Source: Methylosinus trichosporium OB3b | GTDB lineage: Bacteria; Pseudomonadota; Alphaproteobacteria; Rhizobiales; Beijerinckiaceae | Direction of reading: 5' to 3' | NCBI RefSeq assembly: GCF_002752655.1 | Contig: NZ_CP023738.1 | Span: 124,001 to 188,000, forward strand | Length of the DNA stretch: 64,000 nt | In this document: in pieces, positions 36,853-46,729 of the stretch | How the letters are laid out: each line of letters begins with the position of its first letter | Position numbering within the stretch: the stretch's first letter is position 1 | The notes under the pieces: model-generated | The model's database searches: none | What the model was told of the DNA's origin: nothing | The model's input: only the letters and a program-made list of their open reading frames with translations | Translations under genes and position numbers: made by a program

Positions 36853-37353
36853 TCACACGCGCGCGCGATCGAGCGCGGCTTTGAGACGCATCATCACCCG
36901 CGCCATCTGGCTGAAGGCCGTTTGCGGCGGAATGTTCAAGCTGCGGCCGATCTCCTCGAAGGTCTTCCCCTCGAGCCGCGCGAGGAACACATTGCGCGGC
37001 GTCTCGGGCGTTCGGCTCAGCGCCTCCTGCAAGATCGCCAGCTCCTGGCGCGACAGCACCACACGCTCGGGCGAAGGCGCGTCGTCGGCGAGGCGGCCGA
37101 GCGCCTCCTCGCCGTCGTCGACGAAGCGCAACGCGCGACGCCGACGCGCATGGTCGATCGAGAGATTGCCCGCGGTGCGGAAAAGATAGGCCTGAGGATT
37201 GGCGATCGGCGCGTTCGGGCCCAGCGACAGGAGACGAAGAAAGGCCTCTTGCGTCAGATCGGCGGCGCTGTCCGGCGACGCCCCGCGGCGGCGCAGAAAG
37301 CGTCGCAGCTCCTCGCTGTGCCGCCGAAACAGGTCTTGAACATCGAACGCCAC
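36853..37353 (-). CDS. ECF sigma factor, FecI-like (module 2)
   Basis: 166 residues. Region 2: DLFRRHSEELRRFLRRRGASPDSAADLTQEAFLRLLSL, then PQAYLFRTAGNLSIDHARRR; region 4: LSRTPETPRNVFLARLEGKTFEEIGRSLNIPPQTAFSQMARVMMRLK. Intact, although its FecR and receptor downstream are disrupted. Without a working FecR it may be unregulated or inactive. Confidence 0.9.
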   Translation of the reverse strand: MAFDVQDLFRRHSEELRRFLRRRGASPDSAADLTQEAFLRLLSLGPNAPIANPQAYLFRTAGNLSIDHARRRRALRFVDDGEEALGRLADDAPSPERVVLSRQELAILQEALSRTPETPRNVFLARLEGKTFEEIGRSLNIPPQTAFSQMARVMMRLKAALDRARV

Positions 37354-37695
37354 GGCGAACCTTTTCCCGGCCGCGGGAAAGGAAGCCCGCTCCCTCGCGC
37401 CCCCGGACTGGCCGAGCTTAAGTCAATGATGCGTCGCGGACAATGTCGCCTGTTTGGAAGTATTATAAACGCTGCTCCGTGTCGCGATCGCGCATGTGCG
37501 AGAAGAGGCCTCGAGGCATGGACTCCGCACGCAGCGATCTCGGCTGCCGGTGGCGGCGCGATCGCTCGGCCACAAAGCGGCCGGTGTGGAATCGTAGCCG
37601 CCGCCCTGGTGCATCGCGTCATCCCATTCGACATCTCCCAAGAGCGAGCCTTCAGGCTCGCTATTCCGCCCACCGGCTCGAAAAATCGTAAGCCG
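37354..37695. other. Intergenic between module 2 sigma gene and module 3 receptor end
   Basis: 342 bases, no gene seen. It contains the promoter side of the module 2 sigma gene. An 82-codon plus-strand frame (37443-37691) has no family features. Confidence 0.4.
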
Positions 37696-40155
37696 TCAGA
37701 ACTGGACGGCAGCCGAGAATGCGACCGTGCGCGGCGCGCCGAGGTAATAGGCATTGGCCCAATACGCATTGTTGGTGACATTGCTCGCATTCACGCGGAA
37801 GGTCACCGGCAGCTCCATGACCGTCGTCTCATAGCGCGCGCCGAGGTCGAGCGTGGTGTAGCTGGGCAGACGATCGGTGTTGGCGTCGTCGCCCCATTGC
37901 TCGCCGGTGTGGAAGACTCCGGCGACGAAGGTCAGGCCCGGGATGGGCAGCGAATATTCGGAATAGAGCTTGGCCGTGAAATTGGCCACGTTGATCGGGT
38001 CCTTGCCGTCGTAGGAGCCGCCGCTGATCTTGGCGTCGAGCACAGTGAGGCCGCCATAGATCGCCAGCTCGGGGATCGGCTTGCCGCTGACGGCGAGCTC
38101 GAAGCCCTTGTGGCGCTCGCGTCCGTCCTGAGTGTAGATGTTGCTGCTATTGGTGAGCTCATAGGCTTTCTCGATATCGAAGAGAGCCGTGGTCAGCAGC
38201 ACGCCGCCGACTTCCGCCTTCACGCCCAGCTCCTTCTGCTTGCTGATCATGGGCGGCATGATGGCATAGGCGTTGGCCGCGGTGGCGGGCGCCTGCCCGC
38301 CCGTTTCCAGCCCTTCGATATACGAACCGTAGAAGGTGACCGAAGGAATGGGCTTGAACATCAAGGACGCGGACGGCGCGTTGTACGATCGGTCGTAATC
38401 CGGCTGCGTCCTCACGCCCGAGGCGTTGAAGCTCTGCGTTTTGATCGTGCTGCGGTTGATCCCCAGCAGAGCCGACCATTGCGAGCCGAATTGGATCTCA
38501 TCGCCGATCAGTAGATTCTCATTCGTCATCTGATCGCTGTAGTATGATGAGACATTGTACGGCGCCGTGGTGAGAAGCTGGAACGCCGGCTCGGATACGA
38601 AAGTCGGACCCATCATGGAATAGGGACCCTGATAGCCCGTGTGTGGGGCATAGGTCGTGGTCCAGTTCGTGGTCGAATAGGTGTAGTAACCGGCCGTCAC
38701 CTTATGCGCCAGCGGCCCGGTGTCGAAGCCGACATCGGCGAGCAGCTGGCCGCCCTCGTCGTTAAATCTCGTCGCGCCGGAGCGCTGCCGGAGCTGCTCG
38801 TAGACGCCCGCTGCGGGCACGTAATTCATCGTATGGTCCTGCACGGGACGGTCGATGTCGCTGAGCGCGCCGGCCGCGCGCAGGGTCACATTGTCGAAGG
38901 GCGTATAGGTCAGCTTGGCGATCAGATTGGCGGAAGAGAACTCGTCCTTGATCCACGTCTGCGACCAGTTCTTGGACGGGTTCGGGACCACGCTGTGCGG
39001 CACGTCGTGGTACCAATAGGAATTCGGGCTGGTCGTTTTGTAATGGTTATGAACCCCGTTGAACTCGAACAGCAGTTTGTCGGCGATTTGCCAATCGAGC
39101 GCGCCGCTGACCAGGAAACGGTCGATCTTCTGGTAATCGATCGGCGTGCCGCCGTCCTGCTTGACGATATTGAGGCGATAGCCGAGGCTCCCGGCGTCGT
39201 CGACGCGTCCGCCGAAATCGCCATGCACGTAATATTGATCGCCACCATAATTGCCCAGGGTCAATTGATTGAAGCGCTCGATCGTCGGACGCTTGTAGAC
39301 GTAGTTGATCATGCCGGCCGGAGACGCCGCGCCATACATGAATCCGGAGAGCCCGCTCAGGACCTCGACACGTTCCTTGTCTTCCAGCACCTGGGCGAAA
39401 TTGGTCGCGCGGCGCAAGCCGTCCTCGGCGCGTTCGCTGGTGTTGAAGCCGCGGATCGTCACCACCGGCGTCCAACCGGCGCCCTGCGGGGTGAGGGTGC
39501 GGGTGAAGGGATTGAGCTTGAAGACATCGTCAGGCGACATGGCCTGAATGTTGCGGATCAGCTCCTGCGACGTCACAGAGACTGCGAAGGGCGTGTCCAG
39601 CAAGGAACGGCGGCCGAGCGCTCCCAGCGAGGACACCGATTTGACCCGATAGCCGTCGGCGGCCTTGCCCTCGGACGCCAGAGAGTGGTTCGCCGTCGCT
39701 TCGGCGCCCACATCGATCGGATCGAGCGGCACCGCGCCATCCGGCGCTTCGGTCGCGAGCGCGAGCGGGCTCGGCCGTTCTATCGTCACCATGTTGGCCG
39801 CTGTCACATGATACGAGACGCTCGAGCCGGCGAGAATCCGCGCGAGCGCTTGCAGCGGCGTCGCCGGGCCTTTGACGCCGGGCGATTTGAGTCCGCGCAG
39901 CTCGCTCGTGCGATAGGCGAGCTGCATTCCGGATTGGTCGGCGAATTGCCGTAGCGCAGTCGAGAGGGATTGCGGCGCGATGTCGAAGTCTCGTGATTGC
40001 GCGGCGGATTGGGCGACGGCCGACGCGATGCCTGCGGCGTCGACTATTCCCGCGCTCAGCATCGTCGTCGCCAGCAGCGTCGCGGCGCGTCCTGCGCGAG
40101 CGCTTCGGCGCGTCTCTCCACGCCATTCATTGCCTGCCGACATGATTGCCCCCAT
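37696..40155 (-). CDS. TonB-dependent siderophore receptor with STN domain (module 3)
   Basis: 819 residues from 40155 (ATG at 40143 equally possible). Signal peptide to about residue 49 (ASAVAQ), STN domain (FDIAPQSLSTALRQFADQSGMQLAYRTSEL) at about 57-128, TonB box DPIDVGAEA, plug with VEVLSGLSGFMYGAASPAGMINYVYKRP and barrel ending RTVAFSAAVQF. Intact. It is the transducer partner of the FecR (40268) and sigma (41373) genes upstream on the same strand and imports an unidentified ferric siderophore or related chelate. Confidence 0.92.
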   Translation of the reverse strand: MGAIMSAGNEWRGETRRSARAGRAATLLATTMLSAGIVDAAGIASAVAQSAAQSRDFDIAPQSLSTALRQFADQSGMQLAYRTSELRGLKSPGVKGPATPLQALARILAGSSVSYHVTAANMVTIERPSPLALATEAPDGAVPLDPIDVGAEATANHSLASEGKAADGYRVKSVSSLGALGRRSLLDTPFAVSVTSQELIRNIQAMSPDDVFKLNPFTRTLTPQGAGWTPVVTIRGFNTSERAEDGLRRATNFAQVLEDKERVEVLSGLSGFMYGAASPAGMINYVYKRPTIERFNQLTLGNYGGDQYYVHGDFGGRVDDAGSLGYRLNIVKQDGGTPIDYQKIDRFLVSGALDWQIADKLLFEFNGVHNHYKTTSPNSYWYHDVPHSVVPNPSKNWSQTWIKDEFSSANLIAKLTYTPFDNVTLRAAGALSDIDRPVQDHTMNYVPAAGVYEQLRQRSGATRFNDEGGQLLADVGFDTGPLAHKVTAGYYTYSTTNWTTTYAPHTGYQGPYSMMGPTFVSEPAFQLLTTAPYNVSSYYSDQMTNENLLIGDEIQFGSQWSALLGINRSTIKTQSFNASGVRTQPDYDRSYNAPSASLMFKPIPSVTFYGSYIEGLETGGQAPATAANAYAIMPPMISKQKELGVKAEVGGVLLTTALFDIEKAYELTNSSNIYTQDGRERHKGFELAVSGKPIPELAIYGGLTVLDAKISGGSYDGKDPINVANFTAKLYSEYSLPIPGLTFVAGVFHTGEQWGDDANTDRLPSYTTLDLGARYETTVMELPVTFRVNASNVTNNAYWANAYYLGAPRTVAFSAAVQF

Positions 40156-40267
40156 TGTCGTTCTTCATGCGGGCGGCGGCTTCGCGCGCCCTTCACAGGA
40201 GAGACGCGCGAGGGGGCGATCCACCTTAAGATGAAGCGCGCGATCTTTTCGGCAGATGAGAAGTCTT

Positions 40268-41242
40268 CTAACCGACGAGGATCATCACGCCGGGAATGCG
40301 CCGCGCCGTGAGGCCCTGCGTCCGTGCGAGCGCTGCGACGGCGGCGCCCGCCTGACGGATCGAGACGATCGCGCTGACTGGATCCTGCGCGCGGCTGCGA
40401 TTGGTCAGCACGATCGACTCGGGCACATAGCGTCCGAGCTCGGCCAGCGCGTCGGCGAAAGGCCGGCCGTCGAAAATCACCCGGCCGGACCGCCAGGCGA
40501 GTGTCTGCTCGACATCGACGACGACGGGCGGACCAGGCGCGCGGCCGCGAACATAGCGCGTCTGCCGGCCTTCTCCGATCTCGAGCGCGGACATCCGCGA
40601 CATCGGCGGCGCATCGGCGACGGCCGGACAGAACACCAGCGCCGCGCCGCGCGCGACGGTGACGGTCGCCGCATCGCCGAGCGCCCGCATGGCGAAAGCG
40701 GCGTCGACGGCGTCGGCGCCCCCGTCCAGAGCCGCGACGCGAAACGGCGCGTCGCCGCCCGGAGCGATGTCGAACAGAGCTTCCCCTCGCAACAATTCGA
40801 CGAGGCGCAGGCCCGGACGAAAGCAAAGCGCCAAAGCGCTGTCGGTGTCGAGCGTGACGCGCGTGCCGTCGGGAAGCGAAAGCTCCGCCTGCTCGCCGAC
40901 CGCGGTCCGATAATCCGCCGTCAGCAACAGCGCGATTTTCGGTGCGGCGACCGCCGCGATGGATGCGGCGGCGGCGCCCGTCAGCACGGCGCGCCGTCCC
41001 AAGCGTCTTTGCGCCGGCGGGGTCGGAAGGCGATCCGCGCGCGGATCGACGGCGTCGAGCCGTCGCCAGAACTCCCGCTCGCGGGAAAAAGCGCGCGCAT
41101 GCTCGTGGGAGGCTTCGCGCCACGCCTTGAAACGCGCCAGCTCGGCGTCGGTCGTGTTTCCGGAGGCGAGACGGACGACCCAATCCCGCGCGTCCTTCGC
41201 GGCGCGATCGCCGACGGCCTTTTCTTTTCCGCTCTCGTCCAT
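40268..41242 (-). CDS. FecR-family regulator with twin-arginine anchor (module 3)
   Basis: 324 residues. DUF4880 region (AAKDARDWVVRLASGNTTDAELARFKAWREASHEHARAF), then RRLGRRAVLTGAAAASIAAVAAP at about 80-102, a membrane anchor preceded by twin arginines that looks like a Tat signal. FecR domain: AELSLPDGTRVTLDTDSALAL, LVELLRGEALFDIAPGGDAPF; C-terminal part TLAWRSGRVIFDGRPFADALAELGRY. Intact. It controls the ECF sigma factor encoded upstream in response to the receptor. Confidence 0.9.
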   Translation of the reverse strand: MDESGKEKAVGDRAAKDARDWVVRLASGNTTDAELARFKAWREASHEHARAFSREREFWRRLDAVDPRADRLPTPPAQRRLGRRAVLTGAAAASIAAVAAPKIALLLTADYRTAVGEQAELSLPDGTRVTLDTDSALALCFRPGLRLVELLRGEALFDIAPGGDAPFRVAALDGGADAVDAAFAMRALGDAATVTVARGAALVFCPAVADAPPMSRMSALEIGEGRQTRYVRGRAPGPPVVVDVEQTLAWRSGRVIFDGRPFADALAELGRYVPESIVLTNRSRAQDPVSAIVSIRQAGAAVAALARTQGLTARRIPGVMILVG

Positions 41243-41372
41243 GATCTCGCGATTCGCAGTCGGGGGGCGATCACAGTCGCGAGCCGAGACCGCCCATTGG
41301 AGCGTTTCTACCCTAAAGACGCGCGAGACGGCGTCCGCTCCGACCTCCGAAGGAGAATATTTTTAAAAAAAG

Positions 41373-41888
41373 TCAGTCCGGAAGGTGGTGGCGCATGCCG
41401 GACAAATGCTCGAGCGCGCGACGGATGTGATAATAGACGGACGAGTCGGAGATGCGCAGCTCCGCCGCGATCTCGCGATGCGTCTTGCCCTCGAACCGAT
41501 TCATCAGAAAGACGCGCCGCGTCTGGTCGGGCAGGGCGTCGATCGCCGCGGCGAGCATATCGGCCGCCTCGCGTCCGATCAATATGCGCTCGGGCGAAAG
41601 CTCGTCTTCCGTGTCGAACAGAAGCTCGCGAATTTCCGCGTCGATTGAACGGCGCCGGCGATCCTTGCGCAGATAATCGAGCGCCGTGTTGCGGGCGACG
41701 CTGCGAACGAAGGCGGCCGGATCGTCGATGGCGCCCTCGGCGCCACGCTGCGCCAGCTTCAGCCAGGTGTCCTGTAGGACATCTGCCGCCTCGGCGGTCT
41801 TCATGCGGCTTTGGATGGTCGCCTCGATCCGCGACCGCTCGGCGCCGAAAACGCTCAGGAGCCGCGTGAGGGGAAGCCGCTTGACCAT
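41373..41888 (-). CDS. ECF sigma factor, FecI-like (module 3)
   Basis: 171 residues from the ATG at 41888 (a TTG at 41918 would add ten). Region 2: AAEAADVLQDTWLKLAQRG and PAAFVRSVARNTALDYLRKDRRRR; region 4: LPDQTRRVFLMNRFEGKTHREIAAELRISDSSVYYHIRRALEHL. First gene of the module, divergent from the PepSY reductase gene, with 310 bases between them that contain both promoters but no other recognisable feature. Confidence 0.9.
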   Translation of the reverse strand: MVKRLPLTRLLSVFGAERSRIEATIQSRMKTAEAADVLQDTWLKLAQRGAEGAIDDPAAFVRSVARNTALDYLRKDRRRRSIDAEIRELLFDTEDELSPERILIGREAADMLAAAIDALPDQTRRVFLMNRFEGKTHREIAAELRISDSSVYYHIRRALEHLSGMRHHLPD

Positions 41889-42197
41889 GACGGAAGACGC
41901 CGGACGCCGACATGCCAACGCCAGGCGCTCTCTCGCAAACGACAGGCTGACGCTTCATTTCGTATTCCCTCGCAAATCGACCGACAAGCCGTAATGATTG
42001 GATCTCTTCCAATGTGATCCGCCGGTGTGCGCTCGCGTCGCAAGCGAACGCGCTGAATTTTTTTTGGCGGTCGAATGAGAAAGTTCGTCGCTTCGAACGT
42101 CTAATGTCAGGGAACGATCCCGCGTTATCGCAGTAGGCGGCGCGCCGATCGCCGGATTTTTCGTCGAGAGCGCTCGAACGCGCGCCATGAGGTCGAC

Positions 42198-43364
42198 ATG
42201 ACCCCGAAGACTTTGCGGTTCTGGTCCGGCACGCACAAATGGACGAGCCTCATCTGCACGCTTTTCCTTCTCGTCATCTGCCTAACCGGCCTGCCGCTGA
42301 TATTTCACGAGGAGATCGGCGATTGGCTTTCGGACGATCCGCCCTATGCGGTCCTGCCCGCCGATGCGCCGCGCGCGAATCTCGACACGCTGGTCGACGC
42401 CGCGCTCGCCCGTTACCGCGGCGAGATTGTCCGCTCGATGTTCATCGACGACGACGAGCCCAAGGTCGTCGTCACGCTGGCGCCCTCCATGGACGCGGAG
42501 CCGCGAGAGAATCATTGGCTGAGATTCGACGCCCGCACAGGCGAGCTGCTGAAGGATGGAATCGCGACGCGCGACCAGCTGACCTTCATGCGTGTGATGC
42601 TGCGCTTGCACGTCGATCTCTTCGCGGATCTTCCCGGCGGGCTGTTCCTCGGCTTCATGGGGCTGCTGTTCGTCGTCGCCCTCGTGTCGGGCGTCGTGCT
42701 CTATGCGCCGTTCATGAGCAAGCTCGAGTTCGGCGCGCTGCGGTGGCGACGAAATTCGCGCATCCTCTGGCTCGACATGCACAACCTTCTCGGCGTGGCG
42801 ACGCTCGCATGGGCGCTCGCGATCGGCGCCACCGGGGTCGTCAACGAGCTGTCCCGGCCTTTGTTCCTGCTCTGGCAGGCGACCGATGTCGCGGCGATAT
42901 TGGCTCCCTATCAGGGCACGGCGCCGCCCGTCCGGCTGAGTCCGGTCCAGGCGGCCTTCGACACGGTTCGTGAGGCCGTGCCGAACCGAACGCTCACCAG
43001 CATCATCTTTCCGACCACGCGCCTCGGCAGCCCGCATCATTACGTGATCTGGACCAAAGGCGACACGCCTTTGACCTCGCGCCTTTTTCAGCCGGCGATG
43101 ATCGACGCCGCGACCGGGGAGCTCACCCTCGTCGCCGAGCTGCCCTGGTACCTGAAGGCGCTCGAGGTCTCACGCCCGCTGCATTTCGGCGACTACGCCG
43201 GCATGCCGCTCAAGATCATCTGGGCCATCCTCGACGTGGCGACAATCTTCGTCATCGGCGGCGGGCTCTATCTCTGGGCGGCGCGCCGCCGGACGCCGGT
43301 CTCCTCGCGCCTCGCCGAAGCGCAGCCGGACGCATTGGACACAAGGTCGGAGGCCGCCGAATGA
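42198..43364 (+). CDS. PepSY-domain transmembrane protein, probable siderophore-iron reductase type
   Basis: 388 residues. Four membrane helices: about 15-35 (WTSLICTLFLLVICLTGLPLIF), 148-170 (GLFLGFMGLLFVVALVSGVVLYAP), 198-220 (LLGVATLAWALAIGATGVV) and 345-365 (IIWAILDVATIFVIGGGLYLW). PepSY-like periplasmic segments lie between. His residues near the helices (GTHKW, RLHVDL, DMHNLLG, LHFGDY) are typical of heme-binding PepSY_TM proteins, several of which reduce ferric siderophores at the inner membrane. Placed between TonB modules 3 and 4, so a role after chelate import is likely. Intact. Confidence 0.85.
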   Translation: MTPKTLRFWSGTHKWTSLICTLFLLVICLTGLPLIFHEEIGDWLSDDPPYAVLPADAPRANLDTLVDAALARYRGEIVRSMFIDDDEPKVVVTLAPSMDAEPRENHWLRFDARTGELLKDGIATRDQLTFMRVMLRLHVDLFADLPGGLFLGFMGLLFVVALVSGVVLYAPFMSKLEFGALRWRRNSRILWLDMHNLLGVATLAWALAIGATGVVNELSRPLFLLWQATDVAAILAPYQGTAPPVRLSPVQAAFDTVREAVPNRTLTSIIFPTTRLGSPHHYVIWTKGDTPLTSRLFQPAMIDAATGELTLVAELPWYLKALEVSRPLHFGDYAGMPLKIIWAILDVATIFVIGGGLYLWAARRRTPVSSRLAEAQPDALDTRSEAAE

Positions 43365-43603
43365 AGCGGACGAATTTTTCCTCGCGCGAGAAAAGCTTGC
43401 GCGACATTTTCGCCATCCCGCTCGTTCTCGCGGCGCTGACCGTCTTTGGTCTGCTCGCGGCTCTGCTTGGCGATGGAGACGGCTGGCGCGTTCTCTCGTG
43501 GGTGGCGCTCGCAGCGCCGATCGGCGTCATCCTTCGTCAGGCGGCCTTCGGCGGCGCGCGACGAGAGCGAGCCGTTCGCAGGCGTCCGACAGAGCGGGCG
43601 TGA
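43361..43603 (+). CDS. Small inner-membrane protein coupled to the PepSY gene
   Basis: 80 residues. The ATG overlaps the PepSY stop (ATGA), a sign of coupled translation. Two hydrophobic segments (IFAIPLVLAALTVFGLLAALLG at about 16-37 and VLSWVALAAPIGVILR at about 44-59) and a basic tail. Similar short proteins follow PepSY_TM genes in other proteobacteria and may form part of the reductase complex. No catalytic residues seen. Confidence 0.7.
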   Translation: MKRTNFSSREKSLRDIFAIPLVLAALTVFGLLAALLGDGDGWRVLSWVALAAPIGVILRQAAFGGARRERAVRRRPTERA

Positions 43604-44139
43604 GCTCGCAGAACAGCCGATGGCTCGCCGAGGCGACCTGGCCTTCAGCGTCCGCATCTTGCGAATCTGCGCGGCGTCGACCTTCGCAGTGATGGCGCGC
43701 GTCGAAAGAGGACTTGGAGATTGCGTTCTGCGGCCGCGATTGCGTGTTGGGGTCGCGCTGCGTGAACGTGAATTCCGCCATCGGCTGCTGCTGGGCGAGC
43801 TGGGCGTTCAATCGTGACAAAGGCGCGAAAGGACGCGGCGCGGCGTCGGACGAGGCGCAGGGCGCGAGGCCGACGCCTTTGCGGTCTGCGAAGGGGCGCG
43901 CCATTGTCGTGACTGAACGAAGGCGCGCGCCGATGAAGAGAAGTTCGCATGAGACTCGAAATCGAAAGTCCTCGCGCCGGCCATCAATCGTTAGAAGCGA
44001 TTGCTATGATTTTTAACGCGTCCAAGATGCGCTCCGGGCGCCAGCGTCGGATGTGACGCTGGACGCCGTCACGGCGTCTCGCAGAGATCCGAGGCCGACG
44101 AGCGCCCCATAATGTGATCGCGCGAGGGGTTCGTACGCG
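43604..44139. other. Intergenic, no convincing gene
   Basis: 536 bases. A 125-codon minus-strand frame (43527-43904) overlaps the small membrane gene and shows no family features or ribosome site, so it is not called. The last 100 bases hold two tight hairpins, listed separately. Confidence 0.4.
44041..44078 (-). terminator. Double hairpin downstream of receptor gene
   Basis: CCAGCGTC 44041-44048 pairs with GACGCTGG 44055-44062 (6-base loop), and GACGCCGT 44062-44069 with ACGGCGTC 44071-44078 (1-base loop). They lie 62 bases after the stop of the receptor gene on its strand. No T-run follows directly, so termination is only a suggestion; overlap by one base makes the two stems alternatives or a tight tandem. 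Confidence 0.35.
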
Positions 44140-46623
44140 TCACCATCGATATTTCAGTGTCGCGAGAACAGTGCGCCCCATGCCGTAATAGCAAACGCCG
44201 ATCGAGCTGCAGCCCCCTACATAGGTCCGATCGAACAGATTGCTGGCGTTGACCTGTAGCTCCATGTTCTTCAAATCGGGGTGAAGCCTGTCGAGCCGGT
44301 AGCGAACCATCGCATCTGCGACGGCGTAGCCGGGCGCCTTGAACGTGTTGGACGTGTCGCCATAGGTCCAGCCGACATAGCGCACGCCACCGCCCAGTGT
44401 GAGACCCGACAATGCATCGGCGCCGAACGTGTAATCGAGCCATCCCGAAGCCGCGTCGCGCGGTGCGTACAGCGGCGTCTTTCCGAGTGTCTTGTCGGTC
44501 GCTTTGGTCACTTCCACGTTGTTGTGCGTGTACGACACGATTGCGTTGAGCCCTTCCGTCAGGCTCATGACGCCCGTCACCTCGATTCCGCGGGATCGAA
44601 TCTGGCCTGTCTGCACATTCGCGAACAGATGCGTCGGATCGGGATCGGGAGTAAGCACATTGTTTTTTTCGATATCGAAAGCCGATACAGTGACGTAGGC
44701 ATTGTAGCCGGGCGGCTTGTATTTGACGCCCGCCTCATATTGCTCACCGGTGGTCGGGTCGAATGGCTTTCCGCCGAAATCGACGCCGGTCGTCGGGAAA
44801 AACGAGGTCGAATAGCTGAAATATGGCGAGACGCCGTTCAGAAACTCATACAGCGCTCCCGCACGCCATGTGAGCGCGCGGTCCCATTTGTGCGTAACCT
44901 TATTGTCCGAGAGATGGTTGGTCGTGTCCAGATCGGCCCAGTCGCGCCGAAGACCAGCCATCACATGGAGTCCGGCCCAGCTCATTTGATCCTGGACGTA
45001 TAGGCCCGTCTGATTCAGAATTTGGGTCTGGTCCTGATAAAAAGTGGGAACGGGAATGCTTTGATAATAGACAGGGGCATAGGCGTCGAGCGAAGGCGCG
45101 GAGCCGACGCCGACCCGATTCGTATCGGCGACATGCTGATAGTCTAATCCGAGCAACGCGTGATGCGCGATCACCCCGGTGGTGAATGTGGCCTCGATCT
45201 GGTTGTCGTTCGTCAGCGCCCCGAGCGACTCGAGATTGTATCGTGTGTAGCGGTTGATGATTCTGTCGGAGCCAGCCGCATAGCCTATGCCGAAAACGTC
45301 CTTATAAGTCCCTGCGATTTCGAAGAAGCGCATATTCTGCCGGACTGTCCAAACGTCGTCAAAACGATGCTCGAACGCGTAGCCGATGTAATATTGCGTG
45401 CGATCAAAAGTATTGAACGTCGGGTCGCCGTCGAAGAAGCTCCGCGGAAGCTTCCCATTTTGATTGAGGAACAGTGACCCAGACGCTGGCACGATATTAT
45501 AGAAGCGTCCCCCGGGATCATCGCTCTGGTAGCTTCCATAGACGGTGAGTTTGGTGTCGGCGTCCGGACGCCACGTGAATGACGGTGCGATGGCGGCGCG
45601 TCTATTATGCACAAAATCGACTTGGGAATCCGAATCTCGCATGGCCCCTGTGAGACGATAGATGAATTGACCGTCATGATCGAGGCGTCCGCCGATGTCG
45701 AAAGCGCCGAGCAGCCCTTTGTAGCTGCCGCCTTGCAGCTGAATTTCGCCGAACGAGCGGTCGATTGGCGTCTTGCTGGTCATGTTCACGATTCCACCCG
45801 GGCTACTCTGACCGTACAGAACCGAGGCGGGTCCCTTCAGGACGTCGATGCGTTCGAGCAGATAAGGGTCGAGCCGGACGTTTGCGAACCCGACGCCATA
45901 GGGGAGTTTCAATCCGTCGAGATATTGGATGCCTCCGCCATCGGCGTCGCTGAAGCCACGGATATATATGGCGTCGTGATTCTGGATGCCGAGCGCCTCG
46001 GAAACGACCCCCGAGGTGTATCTGAGGGCTTGCGACATCGACTGTGGCTGCTGATCCTCGATCTGCTCCCGCGTGATGACAGAGATCGACTGCGGCGTCT
46101 CGATGATCGGTGTGTCTGTCTTGGTGGCCGTCGCGCTGCCGCGCGCGACATAGCCGTCGACTGGGCCCCGGGCGCTCTCGGGCGCCGCCGCCCCGACGTC
46201 GATCGGTTCGAGCGCGGTCGCGCCATCCGCCGCCGCCTCATCGCCGCCGCCCAGCCGCTCGATCGTCACCGCGCCGGCGCCTGAGAAGCGATAGGAAAGA
46301 CCCGTGCCGCTCAACAGACGACCGAGCGCCGCCCCGGGCGAAAGCTCCCCCGAGGCGCCCGGCGAGCGCAGGCCGGCGGCGATCGCCGGGCGATAGGCGA
46401 CCTGCAATCCCGCTTGCCGGCCGAAGGCGGCGAGCGCGCGCGATAATGAGCCGGCGGGAATGTCGAAGCGCCGGCTCGCGCTCGATTGCGCGCACGCGAT
46501 CTGCACACCGGCCATCATCGCCGACGAGGCGCATGTCGCCGACAAGAGCACCAAGGCGATCTTCGTCGTTTTATTCTTACGCGTCCGACGCGCCGCCGTC
46601 CCGGCATTCATCGTGCTCATCAC
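44140..46623 (-). CDS. TonB-dependent receptor, FhuA-like (hydroxamate siderophore type) with STN domain (module 4)
   Basis: 827 residues. Signal peptide to about AQIACAQ (residue 46); STN domain FDIPAGSLSRALAAFGRQAGLQVAYRPAI. TonB box EPIDVGAAA, plug starting TPIIETPQSISVITREQIEDQQPQS with IDVLKGPASVLYGQSSPGGIVNMTSKTP. Barrel with a late Cys pair in VGGCSSIGVCYYGMGRTV, the pattern near the C-terminus of ferrichrome receptors, ending TLKYRW. Intact. Partner of FecR at 46730 and the sigma factor at 47775. The substrate class is suggested by the C-terminal motif only. Confidence 0.9.
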   Translation of the reverse strand: MMSTMNAGTAARRTRKNKTTKIALVLLSATCASSAMMAGVQIACAQSSASRRFDIPAGSLSRALAAFGRQAGLQVAYRPAIAAGLRSPGASGELSPGAALGRLLSGTGLSYRFSGAGAVTIERLGGGDEAAADGATALEPIDVGAAAPESARGPVDGYVARGSATATKTDTPIIETPQSISVITREQIEDQQPQSMSQALRYTSGVVSEALGIQNHDAIYIRGFSDADGGGIQYLDGLKLPYGVGFANVRLDPYLLERIDVLKGPASVLYGQSSPGGIVNMTSKTPIDRSFGEIQLQGGSYKGLLGAFDIGGRLDHDGQFIYRLTGAMRDSDSQVDFVHNRRAAIAPSFTWRPDADTKLTVYGSYQSDDPGGRFYNIVPASGSLFLNQNGKLPRSFFDGDPTFNTFDRTQYYIGYAFEHRFDDVWTVRQNMRFFEIAGTYKDVFGIGYAAGSDRIINRYTRYNLESLGALTNDNQIEATFTTGVIAHHALLGLDYQHVADTNRVGVGSAPSLDAYAPVYYQSIPVPTFYQDQTQILNQTGLYVQDQMSWAGLHVMAGLRRDWADLDTTNHLSDNKVTHKWDRALTWRAGALYEFLNGVSPYFSYSTSFFPTTGVDFGGKPFDPTTGEQYEAGVKYKPPGYNAYVTVSAFDIEKNNVLTPDPDPTHLFANVQTGQIRSRGIEVTGVMSLTEGLNAIVSYTHNNVEVTKATDKTLGKTPLYAPRDAASGWLDYTFGADALSGLTLGGGVRYVGWTYGDTSNTFKAPGYAVADAMVRYRLDRLHPDLKNMELQVNASNLFDRTYVGGCSSIGVCYYGMGRTVLATLKYRW

Positions 46624-46729
46624 ACCCGTTCTCCCGCTCGCTTCGCCGGGCGGCGCTATCTTGCGCGCGTCGCCTCTTGCGAGGAGAAACGTGAACGGAG
46701 CTGCAAATTCCTGCGCCTTTGGAAGCCTT

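Noticed and set aside
43527..43904. 125-codon minus-strand frame between PepSY pair and receptor
   Set aside because: Overlaps a convincing small membrane gene, with no signal peptide, domain or ribosome site.
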